From NCBI RefSeq assembly GCF_048771995.1, contig NC_133028.1:439001-503000 (forward strand): a stretch of 64,000 nt of DNA, written 5' to 3'. The notes beneath the pieces were generated by a model. That model searched no databases, was not told the DNA's origin, and was given only the letters and a program-made list of their open reading frames with translations. Both the position numbers and the translations under genes were made by a program. This document shows, in pieces, positions 12,159-25,282 of this stretch. Origin of the DNA: Taeniopygia guttata (Eukaryota > Chordata > Aves > Passeriformes > Estrildidae). Every line of letters starts with the position of its first letter. The first letter of the stretch is position 1.

Positions 12159-12466
12159 GCCCAGAGACCACCACGAGGAACAAGAACCACAACTGACCCA
12201 GAGACCACCACGAGAAATGAAAACCACGGCTGGCCCAGAGACCACCACGAGGAACGAGAACCACAACTGACCCAGAGATCACAGCAAGAAATTAGAACTG
12301 TGATTGACCCAGAGATCACCACGAGGAATGAGAACCACAGGGAATGAGAACCACAACTGACCCAGAGATCACCACGAGGAATGAGAACCACGAGGAATGA
12401 GAACCACGACTGACCCAGAGATCACAACAAGAAATTAAAACCGTGATTGACCCAGAGATCACAGGT
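12159..12466. repeat. 37-bp minisatellite, about 8 copies
   Basis: Unit cccagagatcaccacgagga plus atgagaaccacaactga; two copies carry internal duplications. Confidence 0.93.
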
Positions 12467-12469
12467 GCT

Positions 12470-12640
12470 CAGAGCAACTGTGGCTGCCCCTGGATCCCTG
12501 GCAGTGCCCAGGCCAGGCTGGACACTGGGGATGGAGCTGCCTGGGGCAGTGGGAGGTGTCCCTGCCACAGCAGGGGTGGGGCTGGAGGAGCTTTATGGTC
12601 TCTTCCCACCCAGCCCATTCTGAGATACTAAATAAAGCCA
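12470..12640 (+). mobile_element. CR1 3'-end fragment
   Basis: Contains ggatccctggcagtgcccag, gaggtgtccctgcc and a terminal cattctgag decayed 8-bp repeat. Confidence 0.7.
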
Positions 12641-13270
12641 TAAAATGCCACTCACAGCCCTACAGAGAGGAGCAGCACCTTCCAGAACAAATGGCAGGAC
12701 ACTGGGGATGTCCTGTGGGAACTGGAAACCCTCCCTCCCGTCCCGCCTGTCTCTGCCTCCCACAGGGGAGTCTGTGCTGGAGCTGGACACGAGTCCAGGA
12801 TCCAGGGAGCCTGTGGGGGATGATCTCCAGGGCAGCACAGGCTCTTTGATGGGCGCAGCCACCCCCAGAGCACCTCTGGGTCAGCTCCCCACAGGCAGAG
12901 GGAAAGGTCCCTTCCCAAAGCCTGAGGCAAAGCAATTGAAGGATTCAAGCATTTAAGAGATTTTCTGCAAAGATTTTCACTTTGATTGACCTTTAAAAGG
13001 CCAATTCCGAGGCCTTTGTAGTTAAAGCTGATCAGTGGGGGACACTGTTAGCAATTATTTATTTTTCTTTTCTTTTCTTTTTTTTATCCCATGGTTTCCC
13101 AAAATGACTCTTCAAACTCCCGAATCACACATGAACCACCTGGACAAGAGCAGTCAGCGACTCAGGAGCTGATGTTTTCATTCCGTGTGCTCCCAGGGTA
13201 TCCCCCTCCATGCCCTCGGCCTGAGACACAAAGATTCCTGCCCCGTGTCCCCTTCCCAGCCCAACTCTCA
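12641..13270. other. No gene recognised
   Basis: Unique sequence; AT-rich at 12950-13090 with a T-rich run. Confidence 0.35.
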
Positions 13271-13769
13271 CCCATCATCCATCCATCCATCCATCCATCC
13301 ATCCATCCATCCATCCATCCATCCATCATCCATCCATCCAACCATGCATCCATCATCCATCATCCATCCATCCATCCATCATCCATGCATCCATCCATCA
13401 TCCATCATCCATCCATCCATCCATCATCCATCATTCATCCATCCATCATCCATCATCCATCCATCCATCCATCCATCCATCATCCATCCATCCATCCATC
13501 CATCATCCATCCATCCATCCATCCATCCATCCCTCCATCCATCCATCCATCCATCATCCATCCATCCATCCATCCATCCATCCATCCATCCATCCATCAT
13601 CCATCCATCCATCCATCCATCATCCATCCATCCATCCATCCATCCATCCCTCCATCCATCCATCCATCCATCATCCATCCATCCATCCATCCATCCATCC
13701 ATCCATCCATCCATCCATCCATCATCCATCCATCCATCCATCCATCCATCCATCATCCACCCATCCACA
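13271..13769. repeat. CATC/CATCC tetranucleotide array with catcatcc interruptions
   Basis: About 500 bp of (ATCC)n with regularly spaced catcatc slippage points and one larger repeated block (copies near 13500 and 13617). Open frames of Pro-Ser-Ile-His repeats are by-products. Confidence 0.98.
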
Positions 13770-15062
13770 AGAAGTTTTCATTCCATGATAAACACCAAGG
13801 CCAGCCTGAGACCGGACCCTTCACCCTTCCAGGAGGAGTTGCTGGTTGTCCCCGCTGTCTGAGCAGGATGGCTGCCCCAGCTGGTGCAGCAGAGCCACAG
13901 CTCCGTCCTGTGCTCCGTGTGGGCCCGAACAGCCACCTGCACATCCCTGCCAGCCCTGGCACAGGCTGGGCAGGAACCAGCTGGTTCCCCAGGGAAGATT
14001 GCCGCTGGCACTGCCCATGCCGGCTCTCTAGGGCCGGGAATTCCATGCCAGCAGCTCTCTGGTCCTTCTCCCCATCCATCTCCACGAGCATCATGGCCTT
14101 GTAGATCACCCTCACACTGGTCAGCACGGTCAGCGTGTGTATTTGTACCTAAATTAAAATTACATCAAAATATATACAATACAGACATAGAAATATACAT
14201 ATTTTATATAAAACTGAGGGAAAGATTCCTTCCTTTGAGCCTAAAACGCTCCCTAAAGAGCTACTCCCATCCTGCTGGTCTGCTGGCGTTGTACCTCTGC
14301 TAATGAATTAAGGATTTTGTAAGCTGAAAGGGCAGAAGTGTTGGCACCAAGTAAATCACCTTATCTTCCCCAGCTGAGAGCACAGACAACAGGTGAGCTG
14401 TGGAAAATCATACAAAAGATGTATTGATTTCTCTTTTTATAATTCCTTTTCCCACTTTCCCACCTCCCAGCTGGTGCCAAAGAGGAGATAAGAGCTGCCA
14501 GGACTTCTGAAGGGATGAGTCACCTTCTTTCAAGCCTCTGGGGCTTGACTTAAAAAAACCAGCAAAAGAAAAGCTTCAGCCAGGAGAAAACAAGAGGCAA
14601 CGGGAGGAAAGGCTCCCCAAAGTGTCAGCTGGAGCTGCGGCAGTGAGGGCTCCGAGGGAGACGTGCTGAGGGGAGCAGAGGGAACGGAGCAGTTCCGTGT
14701 GCAGGGGGATAAAGCCTAGCTCTGTCCCAGGCTCCTGCTCCATCCCGGGCTGACACATCCCCTGCACACCCCTGATCCTGAATTTTGGCAGCCTGAAGGG
14801 TCAGGGCAGGAAGCACAGCCAGCCCTGGCTCAGTGCCCGGGGAACAGCAGCTGGGTGTTTCCTGCCCTGGTCAGGTGGAAAATGCCCCTTGGGGAACAGA
14901 GCTGTCCCAGCTGGAGCATCCCTGGACAGGGGACACGGCCAGGGTCCCTGGGACAGCCTGGCCATGGGGTCAGGGTCCAGGAGAGGTGACTGAGGAGCGT
15001 GGAGCTCGTGTGGAGAGGGACAGGCAGTGGTGGCAGGGCTGCTGGCAGAGGGCAGAGAAGGA
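13770..15062. other. No gene recognised; AT-rich island
   Basis: An AT-rich block at 14140-14340 (acatattttatataaaactg) is a candidate conserved element. The flanks are GC-rich with unsupported open frames. Confidence 0.4.
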
Positions 15063-15065
15063 CGT

Positions 15066-15402
15066 TTGTTCCCTGGGTTCCCTGGGTTCCCTGGGTTCCC
15101 TGCATTCCCTGAGTTCCCTTTGTTCCCTGGGTTCCCTGGGTTCCCTGAGTTCCCTTTGTTCCCTGGGTTCCCTTTGTTCCCTGGGTTCCCTTAGTTCCCT
15201 GGGTTCCCTGGGTTCCACTTGTTCCCTAAGTTCCCTTTGTTCCCTGGGTTCCCTGGGTTCCCTCTGTTCCCTTTGTTCCCTTTGTTCCCTGGGTTCCCTT
15301 GGTTTCCTGGGTTCCCTGGGTTCCCTGGGTTCCCTGGGTTCCCCGGGTTCCCTTCATTCCCTTTGTTCCCTGTATTCCCTTCATTCCCCGGGTTCCCTTT
15401 GC
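15066..15402. repeat. 10-bp minisatellite (tgggttccct)n
   Basis: About 34 copies with variants tttgttccct, tgagttccct and cattccct. Confidence 0.96.
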
Positions 15403-16497
15403 CTGCACCGCGGTCGCTCCGCAGCCCCGGGCCCGGCTCGGCGGCAGGCCCTGACTCCAGGGGCTCTGAGGAAGCCTTGTCCCCGTAGGACCTGTCCCAG
15501 GGCCCCGGCGACTCGGGCCGTGGCCAGCCCGGCTCCTGCCCTGCTTGCCCCTCGGGAAGAGAAGGGAAGGGGAGGGGAGGACGCTGCCTTGGCCCGTGTC
15601 CTCCAGCCCAGCACCACGGATCTGCGCTCGCTGGCCTTTCCCTGCAGCCTCAGCCCTCCCTGCTGCTTCAGACCATCCTGCTGCCACTTCCTCACGAGTC
15701 TCCTCTCATTTCCCTCAACCGCTGCCCAAAGCAAGTGCTGGATGTGATCAGTCCTTGCTCCAAATCACCCGACACTGCTGGAAGCCCGGAGGTCCAGCTC
15801 GGCTCCCGCTGTCTGTCCTTGACGTTCCCAGCCCCGCAGCCTCCGGGGTCAGGGCACCCGGCACGGCTTTGCTCGGGGATTTTGCTGTGTGTGTAAGTGT
15901 GGATGTCCCAATGTGGCTCTGAGGTGTGACATTTTACCCTTCCCAAGAGCTGTGCAGCACTGGATGGGATCAGATGGGATCAGCCTGGATGGGATCAGCC
16001 TCCCAGGTGATCCCCAACAAACTCAGTCCTTCATCTCTCCTTGTGCAGGACGTGGCAGCAGGAGTTCTCTACCTAACTCGTGGCATCCCCTGAGCTGGGA
16101 GGGCTCCACGAGGCTGATCAGTGCAGCCCCTGCCCTGCACAGACACCCATCAAGCCCAGGCTGCCCTGCCCAAGCCCTGATGGGAACACCGAGCCCCAGA
16201 GCCACTGTCCTTTAGGACAGCCATTGTAAGCTGGGAATCCTCTCCCCACAGACGTGCCAACATTTCAGGCTATGGTTTCATGGGAGAATCCAAAACACCG
16301 AATGGAAATCCCTGGACAGAGGGACAGTCAGAGGGAAAGCTCTGCAGCTTCAGGGGCTGCTCCCGTCCCCAGGTTTGGATCTAAATAAAATACACTGAGG
16401 CAGAGCCTCAATCACACATTTCCTAGCAGTGCTCATTATCACAGCATCAGAGTATGTCACAACCCATTAATTAACTAATCTTCCTGTCCTTTGAGTA
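15403..16497. other. CpG-rich patch and unique sequence, no gene recognised
   Basis: Bases 15405-15560 are CpG-rich (gcaccgcggtcgctccgcag). A promoter or island is possible but no exon is supported. Confidence 0.35.
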
Positions 16498-16556
16498 CAT
16501 TATCCCTACTTACAAATGGAGATTTGAGGTTCAGAGAGATTAAAACCCGAGGTTTC
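16498..16556 (+). mobile_element. MIR-like SINE relic
   Basis: Reads cattatccctacttacaaat, then ggagatttgaggttcagaga and gattaaaacc, close to the ancient MIR core (ttatccccatttacag..gaggttcagagaggttaa). Confidence 0.45.
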
Positions 16557-17429
16557 CAGGAATGCTGATTGCTCTGTACTGCACATGATGGGAGTGCTAA
16601 GCAAAGCACATCAGGGGTGCTGCCTCCTTCCCCCTCTGTGCTACCAATTATTCTATTTCCCATTTCTCCCCTTTTCTACTTTTCTTTCTGACACGTTTTT
16701 TTCCCATTCACCTCTTTGCCTGCATTAGATCTCTCAGACAAACCTCCCCAACATCCCACATCCTCCTGGCACTTGTGGCCCTTAGGCTTGAGCTGGAACA
16801 TGGGATGTGGCAGGTCCGGGTGGACCCAGGGACACCAGTGGTCACAGCTGTGACCTGCTGAGCTCTCAGTGCTGCTGAGGCGCTTCTCTCTCTTCATACT
16901 GGCATCCCTCAGTCCTGCATCAGACACCTCTGCTGGTTGTTAAAAATCCTTGGCATTGAAAGCACCCCAGGGTGCAGCAGAGAGAAGGGAAGAGGAGAAG
17001 CTGGCAGCTCTGGCTCCGAGCACAGTGAGCAGCACAGCTCAGCCCAGTGCAGCCCTGCTGGGATGGCTCTGAGCCCCCTGCCCCATCCCAGGCTCCCCAC
17101 AGCTGGCCCTGGTGCATCTCCTCACAGGCTGGGTGCTGGAAGCCAAAATCTTCCTCCCTGCAGAGCTGTCCCCACCTTAGGAACAGCAGAGATGGCAATG
17201 CCATGTCCCAGAAAATGCCCGGAGCGCAGGAGTGACCCTCTCCATGTGTGCCTGTTTGTAGGACCCCCTGCCCCAGCAAGGACAAGGGAAATCCCCCAAA
17301 GCAGTCTGTCCCTGGGCTGGGAAATGAGCCCCCCGGTGCTGTGCGACAGCAGAGCTGCCCCAGGTACCAACACCACTCCCCAGGTGATTTTACATCCAGG
17401 GAGGCGGTGTTATCCAACAGCAATCATCA

Positions 17430-17720
17430 GCTAAACGGCTTCAATTGCCTATGAAATGGAGAAATTCCCAAATGGGAGTGCAATCTGGGAAGCACTTTCT
17501 GATGGATGTTTAATGGGAATATTGACTATCTGGGCTTTTCTGCCTAATCAATGCAGTGGATTTATGTGAATGTTCATTGTTCAGCCCTCGGTGTCATCAG
17601 GCAGCTCTGCTTTGATTATGGTGATTGATTCTGCTCTGCTGCTGTCTGTAACAGCTTTGAGCTGATTCAATTCCCTCTCAGCTCCCTCCCCAAAAAATCA
17701 CCTGCGTTTGGGACTTCATA
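17430..17720. other. AT-rich island, candidate conserved noncoding element
   Basis: About 290 bp of balanced, non-repetitive low-GC sequence (e.g. ttctgcctaatcaatgcagt, attatggtgattgattctgc) inside GC-rich DNA, typical of vertebrate regulatory elements. Not a proven element. Confidence 0.35.
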
Positions 17721-18434
17721 GATTTTTCAGAAGAGCGTGAAAAAAATCCATCAGGATCATTTTCTCCGACCTGCTCGTCAGCCTGGCCCTGGAGCTTTGT
17801 GCACTAATTCCCACCTCGGCTGCAGTAAGGGGATCAAAGAGAACCCCTGGAACCCACCCGGCTCAGTGCTGGGAGCCTGGCTGCTGCCCCACGGCAATCC
17901 CCTCCCTCCCAAAGCAGCACCTTGTCCTGCTCCCATCTGCCTGCTCCAGCCCCCAGCGCTCTCTTGTCACACTGGTGTCTGCAGGGCCAGAAATCCTCTG
18001 CCATCGATTCCTGCTCGCCTAAGTCTCTCCTTAATCCTCTCTTTGTTAAGCTAAACACACAGATCCCGGAGCTTCTCCCAATAAGCAGGTTTCCAATCCT
18101 TTAATCGTTTGCTGGGCTCTTCCCTCCACCCTGCCCAGTCACCTGTTGATCCCAGCCTGGACACAGCCTTCCTGCAGCTCTGCCAGGGGCAGGGATGGTC
18201 CAGCCTCCCTTTTCCACTAAAGCAGCCCCTGTCTGTAAGGCCAAGGATGCCCCCAGCCCCTTTAGCCCCAGGGCCTCCTGTTCAGCTGCTGGGACTCCTG
18301 CAGCTTCTGCTCCTTGGGAAAGGCGTTGTAAGCACTGCCAGAGCCCAGGGGGTGAGCACAGGAGCTGAGCACAGGAGCTGAGCACAGACACTGCGCCCAG
18401 GGGCTGCCCTGCCTCTGCTCCCTCCCCACACTCT

Positions 18435-18685
18435 GGGTGGGCTGAGGCCGGAGGAAATGGCCTTAAGGCTGTGCCAGAGATGGGTTAGGTTAGGTATTGC
18501 AAAACTCCTTCATGCAAAGGGTGGCAGTGATTGGAACAGAGGGTCCCATGCTGGAGTCACCATCCCTGGAGGTGCCCCAAAGCCTCTGGATGTGGCACCT
18601 GGGGACGTGGTCAGTGGTGGACACGGTGGGTTCAGGGCTGACTTGGGGATCTCAAAGGTGATTTCCAACCTTTAGGATTCGTGGA
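18435..18685 (+). mobile_element. CR1 fragment, second subfamily
   Basis: Contains tccctggaggtgccccaaag, ggatgtggcacctggggacg and a terminal ggtgatttccaacctttagg. Confidence 0.6.
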
Positions 18686-18689
18686 GTGA

Positions 18690-18962
18690 CAGGGCAAGGA
18701 GGGACGGTTTTAAACTGGAAAAGAGTAGGGAGGGGAAAAAAAAATCTTTATTGTGAGGGTATGAGGTCCTGGCACAGGCTGGAATTCCCAGATTTGCTGT
18801 GGCTGCCCCTGGATCCCTGGAATGTCCAAGGCTAGGTTGGACACGTGTTTTGAGCAGCCGGGGACAGTGGGAGGTGTCCCTGCCGTGGTACAGGTAACAC
18901 TGGATGGGCTTTGAGGTCACTTCCAACCCAAATTGTTTCATGATTCCATGATTCTCCATCTG
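18690..18962 (+). mobile_element. CR1 3'-end fragment
   Basis: Contains tttattgtgagggtatgagg, ctggatccctggaatgtcca, cttccaacccaaattg and the 3' octamer-like repeat catgattccatgattct. Confidence 0.8.
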
Positions 18963-19659
18963 CTGGGCCATCTCACTGCCTCTGCAGACCCAGAAATGTT
19001 TTAAGCTGGGTAAGTGCCTCTGAACTGGATTCCCACCTTTGTCTTCTCCCTCCCACGAGGACCAGCCCAGCGGTGAGCTCCAGTCCCGAAGCAGCTCCCG
19101 GTGCTGTGCAGATCCACACGTGTCCACACTGGGTCCCACAGAAAGTTCTCCTCATGAAGCTGCAGAGCACAGTCAGGTGAGGAGCAGCCTCTGCTGAATT
19201 TGCAGCGAGTTCATGTGGCTACACAGGATCCTTCTCCCCAGCTGCCCCTTGTCCCTGTCACCCCAGGCTGGCACAGCCTTCGGGGAGTTAAACCTCTTGC
19301 AAAAGCACATTTCCCTGCCAAGCCTGGCTCTGGCAGCAGTGCCAGTGCTCCCATGGAGCTGTCACACAGCAGATGAGACCCTGTCCTGCAGCGCTGCCAG
19401 CGTCCTGCTCTCCTGAGTGTTCAGAGCTCTCAGTGCTCGGCACGCGTTTGGCACCTTCCTCTTTCCAAAGGAATGCGGGCCAGAGCCTCGCCAGGGATGG
19501 GGAGGAGAGGGGGAGTTTCTGGTGCAGAAATACCCCTGGATGGATGGCCCAGCTGAACTGGAAACCTGGGCACCAGGGAAGGGTTCAAGCACAGCTCTCA
19601 GCCCGGGTTTGAGCACAGCTACACACAGGGATGGCCCCCAGGCTTCCAGCCAGTGATCC

Positions 19660-19830
19660 TTCATGGAATCCTGGAATCATGCAATAGGTTGGGTGGGAAG
19701 GGATCTCAGAGCCCATCAGTGCCACCCCTGCCATGGCAGGGACACCTCCCAATGTCCCAGGCTGCTCCAAGCCCTGTCCAACCTGGCCTGGACACTGCCA
19801 GGGCTGGGAAATGCTCTTTACTTCCCCAGA
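19660..19830 (-). mobile_element. CR1 3'-end fragment
   Basis: Reverse orientation: ggttgggtgggaagggatct, gggacacctcccaatgtccc, caacctggcctggacactgc. Confidence 0.75.
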
Positions 19831-21600
19831 ATCCACAGCAATCCAGCAGAATACAATGACCAGAATCCATCTTTTTACCACCTGAAACATTGGTGCTCTT
19901 GTTTTCTTCTTGATTTCAAGAAGCTCCAAGATGTAAAGGAAAATCAGCTCCAAACTGAGGGGTGACAGATCAAATTTTGGCACCTGAAACTGAGAAATGC
20001 CCTTTAAACTGCTGCAAACTCCTCTCAGGCACTGGGGGGACATCAGCACCCTCAGGAGAGATGGGCATGGCTGGGGAGGTGAGCTCAGGCTGGGAGCATT
20101 CAGCCTGGCTCCTCTCAGTCTCCTCCAGGCGGACGTGTCCCTGCCCGTGGGATTGGTGATGGTGTCTGAGGTCCCTTCAGCCCAGCCCGTTCCACGGTTC
20201 TGTGAAATGTCCCTCAGCAGCTGGGGATGGAACCTTTTCCACATTCCCCTTCCCTGTTTGGACAGGACTAATTTTCCTGCCTGTGGCTGGTGAGGAGTCA
20301 GGCAAATCTTCCCAGAGAATTTTCCTCTCCTCAGTGGCTGGATTTGGGAAAGAGTTAAAAAACATGGCTCTGTCTCAGGCTGCCCATGTGACTTTTTAAC
20401 AAGTTTTATCAGGCCAGAGATTTCAAAGAGCTCAGTTCCTGTTAGAAACACCAAAAAAAAGGGGGAAAAAAAGAGCCAGATTTGTTCCTGACCACGAGGC
20501 ATCTGGCAAGTCCTGCTGTGACATGAAGAGACAGACCTTCAAAGCAGCTGGTGGAGATCCAGCCCTTCCTCACCCCAGGGCTTCTCTCCCTTCATCCGAA
20601 CGGAGAAAGCAGCTTCAGATCACCGAGGTGTTCTGAGGCCAGATTCACAAACATCCCCTGCAATCCTTGTCAGCAGAAGAAGGAAAGGCAGATGAGAGAT
20701 TTGGCTGGACAGATGGAGAGATTTTCCACTTCTCTGTTACAATCCTTGTAGCCATAGCAAAAGGATTTTGCTCTGAGCAGAAAATATGGAAAGAGATATC
20801 CCCCCCAGCATTTTCCTTTAGGTTCTGGGAGAAGTTGGCAGCAGCAGGACGAAGCCTGTCCTGAGCACAGTGCCAGCATGTGGTGTCCCAGCCCAGCAGC
20901 GAGCCAGCACTCCCAGCCTCAGAACGCTTCTTCCCAGGGAATGTTCCCCGTCCCTTCGCTCCCTGTGCCTCCACCCTGCTGACTCCCAGCTCAGGAGGTC
21001 TCGGGGTTGGGAGACTGTCCTCTTGTTGTGGTCTGACATGGTCAGGTCACCTCCAGGGCACGGCAAAGCAGCCCTTGGGCAGCAGGAGGTGATCCCACGG
21101 CGTGCCAGGCCTGCTGCTCTCACCGAGTGCTGTGGCAGGAGCAAAGGACCTGTCTCACCAAGAAAAAATTGCCTTGCAAGGCCCCTGCTGAGCTGAGCTT
21201 GGGGCTGATGAAGTGTGGAAGAGTGACCAAAACCCACCCTGTGTCTGAGATGTGCTGAGGAGCTGGGATTTCACAAGTGAAAAACTGCTTTAGTCCATTT
21301 TTAAAGAATTGCTGAGAAGCCCGAGGAGCTGATCTGTGCTGTGGAAAAATGGGTTTTACACCCAGGGCAGGCACAGATGCCTGCAGTTCAGACCTCCCAA
21401 CGCTGCCCACTACAAGAGCTTACCTGCAGCAGCTTCTAACTCTGCAAAGCTCAAATCAGATGATCCCAAAATTCCCACACAGGGTGCTTTGCCTTGGCTT
21501 GACCTCATCCTCAGCACCTGCCCCGCTGTCTGCAGAGCAAGGTCAGAGGAGAATCTCTGGGATTGCCTGGCTCATCCATCTGTGGGAAGGCTTTAATCCT
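19831..21600. other. No gene recognised
   Basis: A short CR1-like 3' end may lie at 20130-20215 (+) (gtccctgcccgtgggattgg ... gttctgtgaa). The rest is unclassified. Confidence 0.35.
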
Positions 21601-22020
21601 GGGAATTCTCTCTCTGGTGCTCTGCAGTGGGCAGTAAATGGGAGAAGCAGTGTGGGATCTGGGAATTGTCTCTCTGGTGCTCTGCAACGGGCAGTAAATG
21701 GGAGAAGCAGTGTGGGGTCTGGGAATTCTCCCTCTGGTGCTCTGCAGTGGGCAGTAAATGGGAGAAGCAGTGTGGGGTCTGGGAATTCTCTCTCTGGTGC
21801 TCTGCAATGGGCAGTAAATGGGAGAAGCAGTGTGGGATCTGGGAATTCTCCCTCTGGTGCTCTGCAATGGGCAGTAAATGGGAGAAGCAGTGTGGGGACT
21901 GGGAATTCTCCCTCTGGTGCTCTGCAATGGGCAGTAAATGGGAGAAGCAGTGTGGGGACTGGGAATTCTCCCTCTGGTGCTCTGCAATGGGCAGTAAATG
22001 GGAGAAGCAGTGTGGGGTCA
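21601..22020. repeat. 60-bp minisatellite, exactly 7 copies
   Basis: Each unit starts gggaattctctctctggtgc and ends agaagcagtgtgggatct. Copies differ by a few substitutions and no indels. Confidence 0.98.
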
Positions 22021-22679
22021 GCTGCCAGAGCCTGCTGGGAATGTGCAGTGGGGATGCAGAGTGCCCAGCCAGCCTGTCCCAGTTTGTGCTCTCAGCCTGA
22101 GCTCTGCTGCTGCTGCTGCTCCTTGTGGCAGCTTTTGTTCCAGCTGAGGCGGACGTGGAGGGCCAAGCAGAGTGCTGTGGTGTTTGTAACTGGCACAGCA
22201 CTGCTCCTGCCCTGCCCCTGGAGGCTTCACCCTTTAATGCCAAACCCCAGCACTAGGTCTGGCAAACCTAAAATGGTTTCATCTTCTCTGAGCTGGCTGG
22301 GGGTCAGGAACTGGGGAGCCAGGCGTGCCCCGTGCTGGGATGGGGCTTGTGGCAAGGCGGGAGGTGCACTGGGACCCTGGGCACAGGAGGCTGTGGGTTC
22401 CCTGCTCTGCCAGCCCTGCCAGCAGCTGCTCTGGGAGCTGGATTTGTCCCAGTGCCCGTCACCTTCTGTCCTTGTGTCACACTGGCACACAGCTCTTCTG
22501 AGGGTGTTCTGCCATCCCTGGCTGCCAGGTTCTAAACCCTGCCTGCTTTGGCTTCTTCCACACACTCTGCATCCAAAAGCCTGGATCTCAACACTGCTGC
22601 TGCTGCTCTTCTGCCCCCGTTCCCTGTTTCCCCTCATTCCAGCTCCCTGCAGCGTTTCACTGCTCTGTTACCCACAGCA

Positions 22680-22842
22680 GCTGGGGCTGCCCTGGATCCC
22701 TGGCAGTGCCCAGGCCAGGCTGGACAGGGCTCGGAGCAGCCTGGGACAGTGGAAGGTGTCCCTGCCAGGGCAGGGGTGGCACTGGGTAGTCTTTAACCCT
22801 TCCAACCCAAACCATCCTGGGATTCTGGGATTCAACTTCCAG
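22680..22842 (+). mobile_element. CR1 3'-end fragment
   Basis: Contains ggatccctggcagtgcccag, gtgtccctgccagggcaggg, ccttccaacccaaaccatcc. Confidence 0.8.
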
Positions 22843-24104
22843 TTCTGCACATCAGAGCGGCTGCCTGCTCTGCTAAACAGGGATAAGAGTTTTGCCAAAG
22901 CCTAGTGAATATTTCTCCTAAGCCTTCAGCATCCTGACACTCACACCACCATTATTTATGCTGCAGAGTGGAAAGGCAGGCAGGATTTTAATGGAAACAT
23001 CCTCTAATCCATCTGCATGAGCATTTCCAGCTCTATTTTTCGGCAGCCCAGCTCTCCCTACCACGGGCAGCCCAACACTCAGCACCTCCCACGCCGAGGC
23101 TGAGCGCCAGAATAACTCTCCCAGGTGGCCAAATGCCAGGGAAGAAGGTATTTGTAATGGAATAGAGAGGACAAACCGCTGCTGTCAGAAGCAATCCGGC
23201 AGCCCTGCCCTCCCCAGCGCAGCCACGCTCGCTCAGGTGAGCCCGGAGCCAAGGGGCTGTGCTGCCTTGCCGGGAGGATTCCTGCCCGCCTCAGGGTTCA
23301 GCTCCGGGGAAGGACAGCAGGACACGGCCCAGCACTGCCAGGACACCCGTGCCAGCTCTGGGGCAGCTGGGGCACCGTGTCCCTGCCAGGGCCGGAGCTG
23401 CTCGGGCTGCAGGGGCTGCACTCCCAGCTGCGAGCCCGGGATCACGAGGGGTTTGCTCCAGAAGGGTCCAGAGGTTTTCCAGCCTGGGAGCAGATCCTCG
23501 GGTGGTGTAAGCACCGTCCCTTCAGGGAATCCAGTGACTGCCACTGAGCTTTGGCTGAGCAAAGCCCTTCAGAACCCGGCAGAGAGGAGCGCCCTGCCCC
23601 AGATCAGATCCCTGCCCAGCACCGGGGGAATCTCTGCTGCCTCGGCTGCCAGGGAGCAGAGCCTGCTGAGAGAAACAGCAATTTAATAAGTGTTGAAACA
23701 CACTGTCCCCTGAAAGGAAATGGGATAACCACGAGAGTGTGGAGAAGCAGGACGGGATTCCTTCAGGGGGGAGCTTTCTTTGTGAGAAGAGATTTCTGTC
23801 AGCAGCCAGTCAGGAGCTCAGCGGTTCCACTCCGGACCAGCAGCCCTTGTCCTTCAGAGGTCTCCCTGAAATGGAGAAGGAGTCACTTAAAATAACATCA
23901 GGGCAGCGACAACAGCACCAATTTGCCTGATAAAGCCTTTATCCTAATCTTGATAGGAGCTGACAGTTGGTGTCATCCCGAGTTAGCAGCTCTGAGCTGC
24001 AGCCCAAGTCCTGCTGGAAGCTCCGAGCTGCAGCTCCTGGAGGGATTTACTGCGTTGGAAGCTTGAGCCAAACACAAAAACTGTTTTCCAGCCTTGCTTT
24101 TCCA
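22843..24104. other. No gene recognised
   Basis: AT-richer block at 22910-23040. A CpG-containing segment around 23200-23260 includes a donor-like cgctcaggtgagcccgg, but no reading frame supports an exon. Confidence 0.35.
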
Positions 24105-24345
24105 GAGTCCCTGGCAGAAGAATGGATATTGGGCAGGGATTGTTCCCTGGGAGGGTGTGAGGCCCTGGCACAGGGTGGAATTCCCAGAGCAGCTGTGGCT
24201 GCCCCTGGATCCCTGGCAGTGCCCAAGACCGGGTTGGACAGGTCTTGGAGCACCTGGGGCAGTGGGAGGTGTCCCTGCCATGGCAGGGGTGAATTAAATT
24301 GTCTTTGGGGTCCTTTGCAATCCAAACCTCCCTGAGATTCTGTGG
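24105..24345 (+). mobile_element. CR1 3'-end fragment
   Basis: Contains gggagggtgtgaggccctgg, ggatccctggcagtgcccaa, gtccctgccatggcaggggt. Confidence 0.8.
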
Positions 24346-24695
24346 AAAAGCCGGGTGGGTGTGCATGCACAGGGCACAGAGACAACTCGGGGACCCAGGA
24401 GGGACCTGCTGTGCCAAGGAGCCTCTGCAGGTTCCTGTGATGTGAAACACGACCCTGCTTGTGATCTCACCCACCTCTGTCTGTCTCACAGCTCTGGTAA
24501 CTGCAGGGACTTACAGGGCCCCGTGCCTCTGGCTGAGCTCCCTGCCAGCTGCCATCCATCCTCTGCAGACAGACAGCTGAAAGTGGGTCAGATTCATCTG
24601 AGTGTGGACAAATGAGTCCTGCTCGGAGAGCCAGCTCCTGTCATCTGCAATTCCCCTCGTCCCTGCTCTGCTCTGCCTCGCACGGAGCTGGTGTG

Positions 24696-25037
24696 CAGCC
24701 TGCAGACCCCATGGTTCTGCAGGGTTCTCAGGAGCTGCTGCAGCCTGCAAACACCACTGTTCTCAGGAACTGCTGCAGCCTGCAAACCCCATGGTTCTGC
24801 AGGGTTCTCAGGAACTGCTGCAGCCTGCAGACCCCTCTATTCTCAGGAACTGCTGCAGCCTGCAGACCCCTCTATTCTCAGGAACTGCTGCAGCCTGCAG
24901 ACCCCTCTATTCTCAGGAACTGCTGCAGCCTGCAGACCCCATGGTTCTCAGGAACTGCTGCAGCCTACAGACCCATGGTTCTCCATGGTTCTCAGGAACT
25001 GCTGCAGCCTGCAAACACCTCTGTTCTCAGGAACTGC
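24696..25037. repeat. Minisatellite with ttctcaggaactgctgcagc units
   Basis: Ten or so copies of about 33 bp, some with an extra ccatggttctgcagg insert. Confidence 0.93.
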
Positions 25038-25282
25038 CTGTTTTTATTTGCCGTTTCTGGCTGTCACTGGAGATGTGGCAGACAGGCAGGGAAGGGCCTG
25101 TCTGGCGTGCACAGGCTGCAGCAGCTGAGGCACGAGAGGGTCCCACTTCTGCAGGGTTTGCAGCCAAAGGGCAGCTGGGTGACGCTGAGCCCCAGGGCGG
25201 CTCCAGAGGCTCCTCTCAGCTCCACGGGCCAGCTGTGGCACTGCTCCTGCCTGCCAGGAGCCCAGAGGTGCCAGGGCAGCTG

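Noticed and set aside
13091-14104. Pro-Ser-Ile-His repeat protein
   Set aside because: Encoded by the CATC array; surrounding sequence has no gene features.
24400-24500. Possible small exon with ctgtctcacagctctgg acceptor
   Set aside because: No matching donor or recognisable peptide.
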